Positions 8,103-17,727 of a stretch of DNA of 64,000 nucleotides are shown one piece after another (positions within the stretch are counted from its first letter, which is position 1; the number at the start of each line of letters is the position of its first letter). Source of the DNA: an uncultured Spirochaeta sp. (GTDB lineage: Bacteria > Spirochaetota > Spirochaetia > DSM-27196 > Alkalispirochaetaceae); the NCBI GenBank assembly GCA_913030605.1, contig CAJWEZ010000001.1:62001-126000 (forward strand), read 5' to 3'. A program made the translations under genes and the position numbers. The notes beneath the pieces were generated by a model. It made no database searches, had not been told where the DNA came from, and worked only from the letters and a program-made list of their open reading frames with translations.

Positions 8103-8760
8103 TTGTAACCTCCCATATAAAGTCAAACGATTTATCCGATGTCTTGTACGGGCGAGCGACGATCCGTTTCATGATGTCTTTCCAAAGGTCGGTGACCTCA
8201 ATGTCCTTGAATCCGGCCAGGCGAAGATTTTCGACGGTCCGTCGGTTGATATTGGCACCGTAGAGATGCAATGGGAGCGGGTTCAGAAAATCCATTATTG
8301 GACCGAGAATTGCACCCTTACTCCGAACGTGCTCGAGCATGAGCACCTTTCCTTCCGGCCTGCAGACGCGATGGATCTCCTCCAATCCTTTGATCGGAAC
8401 CGGCACCGAGCAAAAGACACAGGTCGTTACGACCGTGTCAAAACTGTCGTCCGAAAACTCCATTTGCTCAGCATCCATCTCGATAAGTGTGACATTTGTA
8501 AGCCCAAGCTCCCGCACTCGCTCGCGAGCCCGTGCAATCATACCGGAGCTGAAATCGATCCCGGTTACGTGAACCCCTTTGGGATAGCTCGCCAGGTTCT
8601 TCCCCGTGCCCACGCCGACTTCCAGCACCCGCCCGTGAGCTTCTTGGAGAAGCTCGTCTCTCCATTGGGTGCCATGACTCTCCATCGGTCTTTCCATAAG
8701 ATCGTAGAGCGGAGCAATTCTATTATATCGTTTCCGTACGATATCGCTTTGTTCACCCAT
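8095..8760 (-). CDS. Class I SAM-dependent methyltransferase
   Basis: The 221-residue protein has the SAM-binding motif I VLEVGVGTGKNL, the acidic motif II DFSSGM, and FDTVVTTCVFCSV after it. It resembles the UbiE/phospholipid N-methyltransferase-like group, although the substrate cannot be told. The conserved C-F-C in motif IV is also seen in arsenite-type relatives, but the usual As-binding Cys set is not evident. The start at 8760 has GAGGAGGTAGT before it; a longer frame to 8889 overlaps the SHOCT gene and is rejected. It is coupled to the downstream binding-protein gene by overlap. Confidence 0.8.
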   Translation of the reverse strand: MGEQSDIVRKRYNRIAPLYDLMERPMESHGTQWRDELLQEAHGRVLEVGVGTGKNLASYPKGVHVTGIDFSSGMIARARERVRELGLTNVTLIEMDAEQMEFSDDSFDTVVTTCVFCSVPVPIKGLEEIHRVCRPEGKVLMLEHVRSKGAILGPIMDFLNPLPLHLYGANINRRTVENLRLAGFKDIEVTDLWKDIMKRIVARPYKTSDKSFDFIWEVTNA

Positions 8761-8830
8761 ACTACCTCCTCTGTCGCGACCCGCGGGGGTGGCAATAAAG
8801 CCATCCCGCAGGCCCCGTCCGTGCTGAATT

Positions 8831-9367
8831 CTATTCGATCTCGCGAAGCATTCGCCGGAATTCCCGACGCGAAATCTCCCCGGCCGCATAGCGGCGTTTG
8901 AGCACCTCTTCCGGTGAACCGTACGGAATCCCCTCGTACATCATGTCGGGGTTGCCCATGAGGCCCCAACCGCCGCCCATCATGCCGGCGGTACCCATCA
9001 TTCCACCGCCCATCATGCCGTATCCCATTCCTCCCGCCGTGGCATATCCGCCGGTTAAATACCGATACGCCATCCACCGATGTGCGGCATCCAGAGAGCT
9101 CGAACCTTCGCCTCCCATCATCTCGTCCATCCATTCGTGCCGCTCAGGGTCACCTACATAGGCTCCCATTACCGCGTCACCGAGGACGATGAGCAGTTCC
9201 TCGGGAACCGCGTCCGGATTGATTCTCTCCTCGCTACTCAAGCCCAGGGTGGTCCGAATTTCCGCCTCCACGTCTTCGACACTCCGATTGTGCCCGTCGA
9301 CTTGTGCGAAGGCTCCAAATACAACTGCCGTCAGCAATACGGCGACTAAAAGTGTCCGATTATTCAT
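8831..9367 (-). CDS. Exported Met/Gly-rich SHOCT-domain protein, copy 1
   Basis: The 178-residue product has a signal peptide ending at FGAFAQ, a helical middle, a Met/Gly-rich stretch (GMMGGGMMGTAGMMGGG, about residues 117-133) and a C-terminal SHOCT motif (SPEEVLKRRYAAGEISRREF). Met-rich segments often bind Cu(I) in the periplasm; that role is inferred. The coding sequence matches copy 2 at 18313-18849 with a single base difference (9353). Upstream on the minus strand there is a heptamer array. AGGACGATTT precedes the ATG. Confidence 0.8.
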   Translation of the reverse strand: MNNRTLLVAVLLTAVVFGAFAQVDGHNRSVEDVEAEIRTTLGLSSEERINPDAVPEELLIVLGDAVMGAYVGDPERHEWMDEMMGGEGSSSLDAAHRWMAYRYLTGGYATAGGMGYGMMGGGMMGTAGMMGGGWGLMGNPDMMYEGIPYGSPEEVLKRRYAAGEISRREFRRMLREIE

Positions 9368-9446
9368 AAATCGTCCTCCAAATTTGGTATTTATCGCGGC
9401 GGTCTTCAGGTCTCGCCGTCAACGATTGAGAATGTAGCAGCTCAAG

Positions 9447-9486
9447 GTGAACGTAGAATGACAGGCTTATTACGAACAGATGACAA
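9447..9486 (-). promoter_or_regulatory. Heptamer array before SHOCT copy 1
   Basis: Read on the minus strand, TTGTCAT, TCGTAAT, CTGTCAT and CGTTCAC repeat exactly every 11 bp (plus-strand starts 9480, 9469, 9458, 9447). The pattern is the same as at 5059, 18929 and 63171. Confidence 0.68.
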
Positions 9487-9489
9487 TCG

Positions 9490-9815
9490 CGGCGGCACAT
9501 CGCTTCGAAGAGGTTCACATATACCGAAACCGGCGATTCGATAGGGACGTCCTCGGTCACGCCACGTATGAGGCGTCCTTCCTCAGGATCTACCACACCT
9601 CGAGTTCCCGTCATCTTCTCAAGAGATGCAATACCGGGCGGCGTGAGAAAACGATGTTCCCGCACCCCCCCTCAAGGACATCTGAAACGAGAAGCTCCCT
9701 GGTAACCGGAGCCGGTTCCCTAACCGCGCAGGCGATAGACTGGAACTCCTTGCGCTTCCCCTCACTTACTCGGGAGCTGAGGCACCTTCGTGGAAAAGTG
9801 ATCTCGAGTTGCAAG
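9490..9815 (-). pseudogene. Remnant of a ptsI (enzyme I) paralogue
   Basis: Two minus-strand frames align with the enzyme I at 5132-7042. One holds KRKEFQSIACAVREPAPVT followed by RELLVSDVLE (compare residues 161-189 there). The other holds GVVDPEEGRLIRG and ESPVSVYVNLFE (compare 238-282). The stretch between, which would contain the active-site His208, is missing, and the frame changes across the gap. Nothing of the PEP-binding half or YHS domain remains. It lies directly upstream of SHOCT copy 1 on the same strand, which suggests an ancestral ptsI-YHS to SHOCT gene order. Confidence 0.72.
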
Positions 9816-9855
9816 CCCGCAGCATTGTAGAAGACACGAATGCAGGGTCTTAAAG

Positions 9856-9883
9856 TTGACTAACTAATGTTACAAAGTATAGT
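9856..9883 (+). promoter_or_regulatory. Promoter of the NMT1-type ABC operon
   Basis: TTGACT (9856-9861) and TATAGT (9878-9883) are separated by 16 bp. They lie about 60 bases before the start of the substrate-binding protein gene at 9942. Confidence 0.5.
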
Positions 9884-9941
9884 ATCTATCCAAAACCAAG
9901 TCAGTGATGCTCAATGCATTCACCGAATTAAGGAGCGTACT

Positions 9942-10925
9942 ATGGTTGGGAAAAGGAGTATCGGGGTTGTCCTCGGGATTTTGTTCCTGACAGTCACCGG
10001 CGGGGTGCTTTTCGGAGAGCCTGTTCGAATCGGTTATGTAAATGTCATGGATGATGCCTCAGTTCTCGTGGCGTACGAGGGCGGCTTTTACGGCGACCGA
10101 GGCCTGGAGCCCCGGCTGACTCAATTCGCAAGCGGCACCGACATGGTCAAGGCCATTGTGGGAGGCAGAATCGATGTCGGCGTTCTTGGTTTTACCAACG
10201 CCCTTACCTGGGCATCCCGCGGTGCGAGCTTGCGCATTGTCGGAGGCGCGCAACGAGGGTACCACTCCCTGCTTGCGAGACGTGATACCGGAATAACCGA
10301 CGTGTCGGAGTTGCATGGTCGAGAGCTCGCCTCGCAGAAACAGGGCTCCACGGCCGATATTGTGCTGAGCAACGTCTTACTTGCGGATTCCGGTTTGTCC
10401 AAAAGAGACCTCAACATGCGCCACGTATCGCCCGCCGTCGCAGTGCAGGCCCTCGTGAGCGGTGGCGTTGACGCGGCGTTCCTTTTTGAACCCTACGCCC
10501 GGATTGCCAGGTATACGGCCCCCGTGCGAGAGATTGCCGAAGTTGGAGATTACTGGCCGTTCCCCTGCATGGTGGTAATCACCTCCGCCGAAACCTGGCA
10601 GGAGAATCGCAGCACTATCGAATCCGTGCTGGAAGCTCAAAAGGAAGCGATCGCGCTTCTGGAAGGGGATCCCAACCAAGCGGCCGGCATGATCACACAC
10701 TATTTCATGGCCGAAGAAACGTTGGAGACACCGTCGGGGCCGGTTCCGGCACGTCGTGTTGTCGCGGAGGCGATCGAAGCAAACACCTTCAGCTGGCGTC
10801 TAACCTCGGAGGATTTGGAGCGTATTAAGGAGGTCGAAGAGATGATGCACGATGAAGGTTTGCTCGCACAGCGCGTCGATCTTGAACAGCTCCTCGATAT
10901 GTCCTGGCAGCAGGCAATCCGATAG
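9942..10925 (+). CDS. NMT1/SsuA/TauA-type ABC substrate-binding protein
   Basis: The 327-residue exported protein starts at an ATG preceded by AAGGAG. It has a signal peptide (VVLGILFLTVTGGVLF) and the NMT1-like fold: RIGYVNVMDDASVLVAYEGG near the N-terminus, SGTDMVKAIVGGRIDVGVLG, and a late FLFEPYARIA segment. The family binds nitrate, sulfonates, taurine or thiamin precursors. It heads a three-gene ABC importer (permease 10955, ATPase 11676). The nearby cysM and CymR-like regulator hint at a sulfur-containing ligand, but residues seen do not decide it. Confidence 0.85.
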   Translation: MVGKRSIGVVLGILFLTVTGGVLFGEPVRIGYVNVMDDASVLVAYEGGFYGDRGLEPRLTQFASGTDMVKAIVGGRIDVGVLGFTNALTWASRGASLRIVGGAQRGYHSLLARRDTGITDVSELHGRELASQKQGSTADIVLSNVLLADSGLSKRDLNMRHVSPAVAVQALVSGGVDAAFLFEPYARIARYTAPVREIAEVGDYWPFPCMVVITSAETWQENRSTIESVLEAQKEAIALLEGDPNQAAGMITHYFMAEETLETPSGPVPARRVVAEAIEANTFSWRLTSEDLERIKEVEEMMHDEGLLAQRVDLEQLLDMSWQQAIR

Positions 10926-10954
10926 CGCGACGGATAGTCGTCGCGTACCTTGCG

Positions 10955-11683
10955 GTGGCAGGTACGATTCTCGTCACGTGGCAGACGGCCGCTGCGTTCT
11001 TTCCTTCGTTCCTGCTTCCGGGAGTGGCGGAGGTCGCTCGTCGGCTTGCCACGGTGCTCGGAACGCGGGAGTTTGCAGAGGCCCTCATGGTGAGTTTCTA
11101 TCGTATCGGCGTCGGGTTTGCCGTTGCCATAATTTTGGGCACAAGCCTGGGCCTTGCCTCCGGACTCTCCAACTCGCTTCGTAGCTATCTACGCGCCCTG
11201 GTCTCAGTACTGCAATCGATACCGCCGATAACCTGGGTACCGCTTCTGGTAATACTCACAGGGTTCGGCGATGCCCCTATCATCATTGTCGTCGCGCTGG
11301 CGAGCTTCTATCCCCTCATCCAAAGCGTCATGAGTGCCGCGGAACACGTGGACGCTCTCCATTTGAAAGTTGCGCGGATTCTGGGGGCTTCACGCCGACA
11401 GACTCTGCGTACAGTTTACCTTCCCGAGGTGTTTCCCGCCGCCGTGACCGGAACGCAGATTGCCTTTGGTAACGCGTGGCGCGCCCTTGTGGCTTCGGAA
11501 ATGGTCGCGGGCGTAGGCGTTGGTCTGGGATGGTCTATCACCTTTGCCGCGGAAATCGCCGATATGGCGGGCGCTCTCGCGCACATCGTAGTTATCGGTG
11601 TTATTGCGGCTATCATCGACCGAATTGTACTCGAGTGGATAAAACACCGGCTGCTGCGATGGAGGTACGTTGGAAATGATTAA
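10955..11683 (+). CDS. SsuC/TauC-type ABC transporter permease
   Basis: The polytopic protein has the binding-protein-dependent permease fold with the EAA-like loop (AEHVDALHLKVARILGAS, then QTLRTVYLPEVFPA) that docks onto the ATPase. It shares closest general features with sulfonate/taurine permeases. The start is uncertain: GTG at 10955 is the first usual start, but the frame upstream back to about 10886 reads like the normal N-terminal helix (RRIVVAYLAVAG) without an ATG, GTG or TTG. A rare start codon or a small lesion is possible. It follows the binding-protein gene by about 30 bases and overlaps the ATPase gene. Confidence 0.82.
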   Translation: MAGTILVTWQTAAAFFPSFLLPGVAEVARRLATVLGTREFAEALMVSFYRIGVGFAVAIILGTSLGLASGLSNSLRSYLRALVSVLQSIPPITWVPLLVILTGFGDAPIIIVVALASFYPLIQSVMSAAEHVDALHLKVARILGASRRQTLRTVYLPEVFPAAVTGTQIAFGNAWRALVASEMVAGVGVGLGWSITFAAEIADMAGALAHIVVIGVIAAIIDRIVLEWIKHRLLRWRYVGND

Positions 11684-12443
11684 TTCCGCAGAGCGAGTGG
11701 TTGTCGACGCACTTCAGGTGGACGGGGTAACCAAGATGTACGGGTCACTCGTGGTTCTTGGTCCACTGTCTTTCCGCGTTCCCGATGGCGAGTTTGTCGC
11801 CGTTCTCGGTCCGTCCGGATGTGGCAAGAGCACGCTTCTGTCCCTGCTGGCCGGCCTTTCACAGCCCAGCGGGGGGCGCTTACTGGTGCGCGGCAGAGAC
11901 GCAGACCATCTCGGCCCGCACGAGCGAACGATGGTGTTCCAGCAGGACGGACTTCTTCCGTGGCGTACCGTTCGCCGAAACATTTCCTTGGGGCTCGAGT
12001 ACCGCCACGCGGACACGGACGAGGCACACCGCCTCGTCCGTGAGGTCCTCGAGCAAGTGGGGCTCTGCGGATTTGAGGAGTACTATCCCCATCAACTATC
12101 AGGGGGAATGCGACAACGTACGGCCATCGCGCGCGCACTCGTCATGCAGCCGGCAATCCTTCTCATGGACGAGCCTTACGGGTCCCTGGATGCAATGACC
12201 CGGATGCAGATGCACGAAGAGCTTCTCCGAATATGGAAAGGGTCGGGACGGACCATCGTGATGGTCACCCACGATGTCGACGAGGCGCTGTCACTGGCCG
12301 ACCGCGTTATGGTCCTCTCATCCCGTCCCGCACACCTCAAGGCGGACCTATCGATTGCGATGTCCAGGCCGCGAGACCGCAGTAGCGCCGACTACACGAA
12401 GACGAGAACCGAATTACTGACTTTGTTGGGTCTGACGATGTAG
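11676..12443 (+). CDS. SsuB/TauB-type ABC transporter ATPase
   Basis: The 255-residue cytoplasmic subunit has Walker A GPSGCGKST, Q-loop FQQDGLLPW, signature LSGGMRQR, Walker B ILLMDEP and the switch His in VTHD. The QDGLLPW and MSRPRDR signs are typical of nitrate/sulfonate/taurine importers. I chose the ATG at 11676, ten bases after GGAGG; a TTG at 11670 is an alternative. It overlaps the permease stop by eight bases, so the two are coupled. Confidence 0.88.
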   Translation: MINSAERVVVDALQVDGVTKMYGSLVVLGPLSFRVPDGEFVAVLGPSGCGKSTLLSLLAGLSQPSGGRLLVRGRDADHLGPHERTMVFQQDGLLPWRTVRRNISLGLEYRHADTDEAHRLVREVLEQVGLCGFEEYYPHQLSGGMRQRTAIARALVMQPAILLMDEPYGSLDAMTRMQMHEELLRIWKGSGRTIVMVTHDVDEALSLADRVMVLSSRPAHLKADLSIAMSRPRDRSSADYTKTRTELLTLLGLTM

Positions 12444-12544
12444 CGCAACGTGTTTGCCCGGATAGTTTCACCGTCTCACGAACTTTTTTCACACTCGGAG
12501 CCCTTTAGCTTGGCGCCGGCCACATGTCAACCTTGCGCCCGATG

Positions 12545-12955
12545 TCAAATGATGAAATCTTGGTCGACCTGCCCGGTGATCCGGCGCCGCATCACATCAT
12601 CCAGCGACTGCGCGAGAAAGCCGTCTATGTGCGCCGCCAGATCGTCCCACAACGGTTGGAGCGAAGCGGCCGGTCCTACATGGGCCACTGCGAGTGGTCC
12701 TTCCAATTCCGTGAGCACCGCCCGCAGGCTAATGGAGTCGGGGTGGGCCGTGAGTTCGTAACCACCGTGGGCGCCTCGATGGCTCCGTACCAACTCACTG
12801 CGCTTGAGGGTATTTAGGATCTGTTCAAGGTAGTGTCGGGGGATCTCGTGGCGGGAGGCGATGTCCCGGATTTGCACCGGCCCGGAGCGGTATTGATGTG
12901 CCAATTCCACGACCGCAGTGAGACCGTAGATCGCCTTTGCGGAGAGGGTGAACAT
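12545..12955 (-). CDS. Rrf2-family regulator, CymR-like
   Basis: The 136-residue protein opens with MFTLSAKAIYGLTAVVELA and has the Rrf2 winged helix (RDIASRHEIPRHYLEQIL...SHRGAHGGYEL). It has no cysteine, so it cannot carry the Fe-S cluster of IscR or NsrR. That matches CymR, the cysteine-metabolism repressor that works with cysteine synthase. Its gene is next to a fragment of a Cys/Met PLP enzyme and divergent from cysM, and a 13-bp inverted repeat lies in the divergent gap. A role in sulfur regulation is a good inference. Confidence 0.8.
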   Translation of the reverse strand: MFTLSAKAIYGLTAVVELAHQYRSGPVQIRDIASRHEIPRHYLEQILNTLKRSELVRSHRGAHGGYELTAHPDSISLRAVLTELEGPLAVAHVGPAASLQPLWDDLAAHIDGFLAQSLDDVMRRRITGQVDQDFII

Positions 12956-12959
12956 TGTC

Positions 12960-13610
12960 TCAGTCCTCCCCCAAGGCATGGTCGATATCGGCGATGATGT
13001 CCTCGCCGTTCTCCAGCCCGATCGCAAGCCGTACCGTACCCGGAAGAATACCCAGCACCCGTCGCTGCTCCTCCTCGAGTTTTGAGTGGGTTGTTGTGCG
13101 GGGATGAGTGGCGATCGATCGGGAATCTCCGAGGTTCGCGGAGCGACTGATCACCTTCAAGCGGTTGATGAAGCGCATCGCCGCCGCCTCCCCACCGACG
13201 ATATCGATCGTGACAAGGCCGCCGCCGTGTCGCATCTGTCGCCGGGCGAGCTCATACTGCGGGTGACTCTCGAGGAAGGGAAAGCGCGTGCGCTCCACCG
13301 CGTGGTGACTTCTGAGATAGCGTGCCACGGCGTGGGCATTCTCACAATGTCGGTACAATCGCATCGATAGTGTCTTCAGGCTCTTGGAGAGAACCCACGC
13401 ATAGAACGACGACAGCGCGGGACCGGTCTGACGCGCGAAGAAGCGCAGGTCGGCAATAATCTCCCGTGGACCGAGGATGGCGCCGCCTAAAACGCGGCCC
13501 TGGCCCCCGACGGCCGGAGACCCGTCGATTGACACACCGTTCCCATCGCCGTCGGTAGCGACGAAGTACGACGCGTCGTTATACCGCCGCAATTCCACCG
13601 TCATCTTCAT
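12960..13610 (-). pseudogene. Deletion chimera: OsmC N-terminus joined to a Cys/Met PLP-enzyme C-terminus
   Basis: The 216-residue frame is open but composite. Its first ~37 residues (MKMTVELRRYNDASYFVATD, then GNGVSIDGSPAVGG) look like the start of an OsmC-family peroxidase. From RVLGGAILGPREI onward it matches the C-terminal half of MetY/cystathionine gamma-synthase-type enzymes (LSSFYAWVLSKSLKTLSMRL...THPRTTTHSKL). The PLP-binding Lys region and the whole N-terminal domain of the PLP enzyme are missing, as are the OsmC catalytic cysteines. The join falls at a GGxG sequence both families share. It cannot be a working PLP enzyme. The start at 13610 has TAGGAC upstream. Confidence 0.72.
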
Positions 13611-13650
13611 GCGGTGTCCTACCAATGTCCTGTTCACAAATCAAGCTACT

Positions 13651-13663
13651 CAACTTATAGTTG
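13651..13663. promoter_or_regulatory. Inverted repeat, candidate Rrf2/CymR operator
   Basis: CAACT-TAT-AGTTG is a perfect 13-bp inverted repeat lying four bases before the cysM start and between divergent genes. Its place suits repression by the neighbouring Rrf2 protein. Confidence 0.45.
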
Positions 13664-13667
13664 GAGC

Positions 13668-14570
13668 ATGAACGTACAAACGATCGAAGAGTGCATCGGC
13701 AATACACCGCTGGTACGGCTGCAGCGCATATATACCGGTCCCAATCTGATACTGTGTAAGATGGAGGGTGACAATCCCGCCGGTTCGGTCAAAGACCGAC
13801 CGGCTTACCAAATGGTCGTGGCGGCCGAGGAACAAGGCCGAATCCGCCCGGGTGATACCCTCATTGAACCGACCAGTGGCAACACCGGCATTGCACTGGC
13901 GATGGTGGCGGCGATCAAAGGCTATCGGATGGTGTTGATCATGCCGGAACACATGAGCGCGGAACGAAGAGCACTCATGAAGGCCTACGGCGCTACGGTG
14001 GTACTGACACCAAAGGACAAGAGCATGGAGGGGGCGATCGACCTGGCACGAGAATTGGAAGCCGCCGGAAAGGGCGTGATTCTAGATCAGTTCTCCAACC
14101 CGGACAATCCAGAGGCCCACTACCGGACCACCGGGCCCGAGGTGTGGAAGGACACCGACGGCCGGGTTACCCATTTTGTTGCCTCCACCGGTACAACCGG
14201 AACCCTGATGGGGGTATCGCGGTATCTCAAGGAGCGGAACCCGGCGGTACGGATCGTGGGAGCCCTACCCGACGGCCACGGCGGAATCCCGGGGATTCGA
14301 GCGTGGCCTGAGGCATATCTACCGGCGATCTACGACGAATCCCGTATCGATGATCGCCGCGAAGTGTCGCGCGAGCGGGCCGTAGAGACGATGCACGCAC
14401 TGGCGAGGGAAGAGGGTATTTTCGCCGGAATCTCCTCCGGGGGAAACGTTGCCGTGGCGCTGGACGTAGCTCGGGATTTGGACGCGGAAGGGGTGCAAGA
14501 CGCGGTCTTGGTCACGATTATCTGCGACCGCGGAGACCGCTACGTGTCCACCGGAGTCTTCCCGGCGTAG
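13668..14570 (+). CDS. cysM: Cysteine synthase B
   Basis: The 300-residue PLP enzyme makes cysteine from O-acetylserine and sulfide or thiosulfate. It has the PLP lysine at Lys42 (NPAGSVKDR), the SGNTG substrate loop, the phosphate-binding STGTTGTLMG and the CysM-type segment GIRAWPEAYLPAIYD, which distinguishes it from CysK. TTGGAGC precedes the ATG at 13668; a longer frame from 13614 lacks such a site. It is divergent from the chimera/Rrf2 pair and may be controlled through the inverted repeat in the gap. Confidence 0.9.
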   Translation: MNVQTIEECIGNTPLVRLQRIYTGPNLILCKMEGDNPAGSVKDRPAYQMVVAAEEQGRIRPGDTLIEPTSGNTGIALAMVAAIKGYRMVLIMPEHMSAERRALMKAYGATVVLTPKDKSMEGAIDLARELEAAGKGVILDQFSNPDNPEAHYRTTGPEVWKDTDGRVTHFVASTGTTGTLMGVSRYLKERNPAVRIVGALPDGHGGIPGIRAWPEAYLPAIYDESRIDDRREVSRERAVETMHALAREEGIFAGISSGGNVAVALDVARDLDAEGVQDAVLVTIICDRGDRYVSTGVFPA

Positions 14571-14578
14571 CGCCGCCG

Positions 14579-15421
14579 CTATCCGGAAATCGCCGCCGCC
14601 ACGCCATAGCGCGCGAATATCGCCTGGACATACTCCAGTTGTGCTCGACTTGGAACCGGGGTACCTTCCAACGGATATCGTTTTCCGAGGGATATCCATT
14701 TGTGCTTACCCATTTCGTGGTATCGAAGTAGCTCGACACGCTCCAGATTCGAGAGGTTGGAGAGAAACTCCCCCGTCATCTGCGCCGAGGTGGCGTCGGT
14801 CGTAAAACCCGGCACCACGACGTGTCGTATCCATGTCCGCTTCCCAAGTTTATCGAGCCACCGCGCAAACTCCAGGACCAGCCGGTTCGGCCGGCCCGTC
14901 AGTTCTCGATGCCTCTTGTCGTCGACATGCTTAATATCGAGCAATATCAGATCCGTCACCTCAATCAATCGCTCGACGGCTGGGGTTATTACCGTAAGAC
15001 CCGACGTGTCGAGGGCTGTATTAATTCCCTCCCTCTTCGCGGCCTCAAAGAGCGCTCCGACAAACCGCGCCTGCAGGATAGGATCTCCGCCGGAGGCGGT
15101 AATACCACCCCCGGAACGATCGAGGAAGCTGCGGACCGCCCGGATTTCCTCCATCATCTGGTCAATGGTTACCGACCGGCCGTCGCCCACTTCCCAAGTG
15201 TCGCGATTCTGACAGTAAAGACAGCGCAAATGACACCCCTGAAAAAACATGACAAAACGAATTCCCGGGCCATCCAGCGTACCGAAGGTTTCAACGGAAT
15301 GGAGGTTTCCGGTAAGCTCCCCGCCTCTGACAGTGCCGTCTCGGCTATTCCTCTCCCGCCGGGACCCCACCGGCGATGACGTACCGTCTCTCGTGGCAGG
15401 TATCGGTCTAAACACGCTCAT
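14579..15421 (-). CDS. pflA: Pyruvate formate-lyase activating enzyme
   Basis: This radical-SAM enzyme uses a [4Fe-4S] cluster and SAM to create the glycyl radical on PflB. The cluster cysteines are Cys63, Cys67 and Cys70 (GCHLRCLYC), followed by ASGGDPILQ for SAM binding and [15 protein letters not shown]. The N-terminal 35 residues are longer than in many homologues. The start at 15421 lies inside the end of pflB (14-base overlap), so the two are translationally coupled. Frames further upstream belong to pflB. Confidence 0.9.
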   Translation of the reverse strand: MSVFRPIPATRDGTSSPVGSRRERNSRDGTVRGGELTGNLHSVETFGTLDGPGIRFVMFFQGCHLRCLYCQNRDTWEVGDGRSVTIDQMMEEIRAVRSFLDRSGGGITASGGDPILQARFVGALFEAAKREGINTALDTSGLTVITPAVERLIEVTDLILLDIKHVDDKRHRELTGRPNRLVLEFARWLDKLGKRTWIRHVVVPGFTTDATSAQMTGEFLSNLSNLERVELLRYHEMGKHKWISLGKRYPLEGTPVPSRAQLEYVQAIFARYGVAAAISG

Positions 15422-17681
15422 GGAATGTCCTGTGTATGACGTCCAGTTGCTGTTCTTTCGTAAGCTTAATAAAATTGACGGCGTATCCTGATACACGAAT
15501 TGTAAGCTGCGGATACTTTTCCGGGTGGTCCATAGCATCAATCAGCGTCTCCCGTTGCAGTACGTTAACATTGATATGGTGTCCCTTCCGCTCGAAGTAC
15601 CCGTCCAACACCGCCACCAAGTTCATTACCTGTGCGGTCGTGTCAAATCCAAGAGTATGAGGCTCCACCGAGAATGTGTAGGATATTCCGTCCTGGGCAT
15701 ACTCGTAAGGCAGCTTGGCCACGGAGGTAATGGAAGCTAAGGCCCCTCGGGTGTCCCGGCCGTGCATCGGATTGGCACCAGGCGCAAAGGGATCTCCCTT
15801 TTTCCGTCCATCCGGTGTTGCCCCAGTTTTTTTTCCGTAAACGACATTGGAGGTGATGGTGAGGATCGATTGTGTTGGAAGTGCGTGCCGATAGCATTCC
15901 TTACTCGATAGCTTCTTCATAAACCGTTGTACAAGATCTACCGCGATATCATCAACTCGGTCGTCGTCATTCCCAAAGGTCGGAAATGTACCTTCGATGA
16001 CAAAATCCGTAGCCAGTCCCCTGTCATCGCGAATCGGTTTCACCGTGGCAAAACGAATGGCCGAGAGCGCATCGGTCGCGACCGATAGTCCGGCTATGCC
16101 GTACGCCATAGTGCGTAATACGTCGCGGTCGTGGAGCGCCATTTGCACTTTCTCATATGCATAACGATCGTGCATGTAATGTATGACGTTGAGCGTATCC
16201 GCGTACAAGCCTGCCACCCAATCCAGAATGTAATCGTACCGTTCCATCACTAATTGGTATTCCAGAACGTCGTCGTCGATAGCGGCCAGCGGTGGACCAA
16301 CCTGTTTACCGGTGATCTCGTCACGTCCCCCGTTAATGGCGTACAAGAGCGCCTTCGCCAAATTGCACCGCGCACCAAAGAACTGCATCTGCTTGCCGAT
16401 TCTCATTGCCGACACGCAGCAGGCGATTCCGTAATCGTCTCCCCAGTAGGGCCGCATAAGGTCGTCGTTCTCGTACTGAATAGCGCTTGTCATAATCGAG
16501 ACTCTCGCACAGTACTCTTTAAACGCTTTGGGAAGTCGTTGGGACCAGAGAACCGTTAGGTTAGGTTCCGGAGCCGGCCCCAGGTTGGTCAGGGTGTGCA
16601 AGAACCGAAAACTGCTGCGGGTCACCATGGGGCGACCGTCCTCTCCGACCCCGCCGATCGCCTCGGTCACCCATGTCGGGTCACCCGAGAAGAGCTCATT
16701 ATACTCAGGAGTGCGTAAGAACCGGACGAGGCGCAACTTCATCACCAATTGGTCGATGAGTTCCTGAGCACCCGCCTCTTCGAGCTTTCCCTCGGCGATG
16801 TCTCGCTGGAAATAGGTGTCCAGGAAGGTCGAGACTCGCCCCAGACTCATGGCCGCGCCGTCTTGTTCTTTAATGGCCGCAAGATAGGCGAAATAGGTCC
16901 ATTGAACCGCCTCAAAGGCGTCTGCTGCCGGCCGGCTTAAATCGAAGCCGTAACTGATCCCCATTTCCGTGAGTTCCTCCAGAGCCTCGATCTGCTCTGA
17001 AAGTTCCTCGCGGAGCCGAATCGTCGTTTCAGTCATCCTCGACTCGGTCATCGATAGTTCATGCCGCTTTTCGGCGATAAGTCGGTCCACGCCGTAAAGG
17101 GCTACTCTTCGATAGTCACCGATAATTCGACCCCGACCGTAGGCGTCCGGCAAGCCGGTAATGATACCCGAACGTCGGGCTTCCTTCATTTGAGGGGTGT
17201 AGGCATCGAAGACACCGTCGTTGTGTGTCTTTCGATAGTCGGTGAAGATGGCTGTAATCCTTACGGGGAGCTGGTAACCGTATGATTCGGCGGCTTTTTC
17301 TACAACCCGTATTCCCCCGAACGGCATTATGGCTCGTCGAAGCGGCGCGTCGGTTTGTAACCCTACGACCTTCTCTCGTTCCCGGTCGATATATCCCGGA
17401 GCATGAGCTGTAATCGATGATACCGTGTGTACATCAACGTCGAGTGTCCCACCTCGTTCTCGTTCCTGCGAGAGAAGCTCCTGTACCTGCTCCCAAAGTA
17501 TTTGAGTATCCGATGTGGGTTCGGATAGAAAAGACTCATCTCCGTCGTAAGGGGAATAGTTCTCCTGAATGAACCCACGAATGTCTATTTCCCGTCTCCA
17601 TCTTCCGAAACTGAATCCGCGCCACGGATCCCGCTTTTCCCGTCCATTTGCGTCGTCGGTATGTATATCAACAGTACTCAT
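15408..17681 (-). CDS. pflB: Pyruvate formate-lyase (formate C-acetyltransferase)
   Basis: The 757-residue enzyme converts pyruvate and CoA to acetyl-CoA and formate under anaerobic conditions. Active-site Cys421-Cys422 (GIACCVSAM), the glycyl-radical site Gly732 (RVSGYAV) and the [19 protein letters not shown] segment are all present. Length agrees with true PFL. CAGGAGGTTTTT precedes the ATG. It is first in an operon with pflA. A 22-bp palindrome 50 bases upstream probably controls it. Confidence 0.95.
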   Translation of the reverse strand: MSTVDIHTDDANGREKRDPWRGFSFGRWRREIDIRGFIQENYSPYDGDESFLSEPTSDTQILWEQVQELLSQERERGGTLDVDVHTVSSITAHAPGYIDREREKVVGLQTDAPLRRAIMPFGGIRVVEKAAESYGYQLPVRITAIFTDYRKTHNDGVFDAYTPQMKEARRSGIITGLPDAYGRGRIIGDYRRVALYGVDRLIAEKRHELSMTESRMTETTIRLREELSEQIEALEELTEMGISYGFDLSRPAADAFEAVQWTYFAYLAAIKEQDGAAMSLGRVSTFLDTYFQRDIAEGKLEEAGAQELIDQLVMKLRLVRFLRTPEYNELFSGDPTWVTEAIGGVGEDGRPMVTRSSFRFLHTLTNLGPAPEPNLTVLWSQRLPKAFKEYCARVSIMTSAIQYENDDLMRPYWGDDYGIACCVSAMRIGKQMQFFGARCNLAKALLYAINGGRDEITGKQVGPPLAAIDDDVLEYQLVMERYDYILDWVAGLYADTLNVIHYMHDRYAYEKVQMALHDRDVLRTMAYGIAGLSVATDALSAIRFATVKPIRDDRGLATDFVIEGTFPTFGNDDDRVDDIAVDLVQRFMKKLSSKECYRHALPTQSILTITSNVVYGKKTGATPDGRKKGDPFAPGANPMHGRDTRGALASITSVAKLPYEYAQDGISYTFSVEPHTLGFDTTAQVMNLVAVLDGYFERKGHHINVNVLQRETLIDAMDHPEKYPQLTIRVSGYAVNFIKLTKEQQLDVIHRTFHERV

Positions 17682-17727
17682 AAAAACCTCCTGTGTACCT
17701 GCTGTCTATGTACTTCAATATATTTAT

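Larger units (their letters stand above)
8831..9486. repeat. Long duplicated segment, copy 1 (partner 18313-18968)
   Basis: About 655 bp are shared in the same orientation with 18313-18968. The 537-bp gene differs at one base, while the last 120 bp (promoter and array) carry many changes. Identity starts sharply at the stop codon and fades past the array. Confidence 0.9.
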
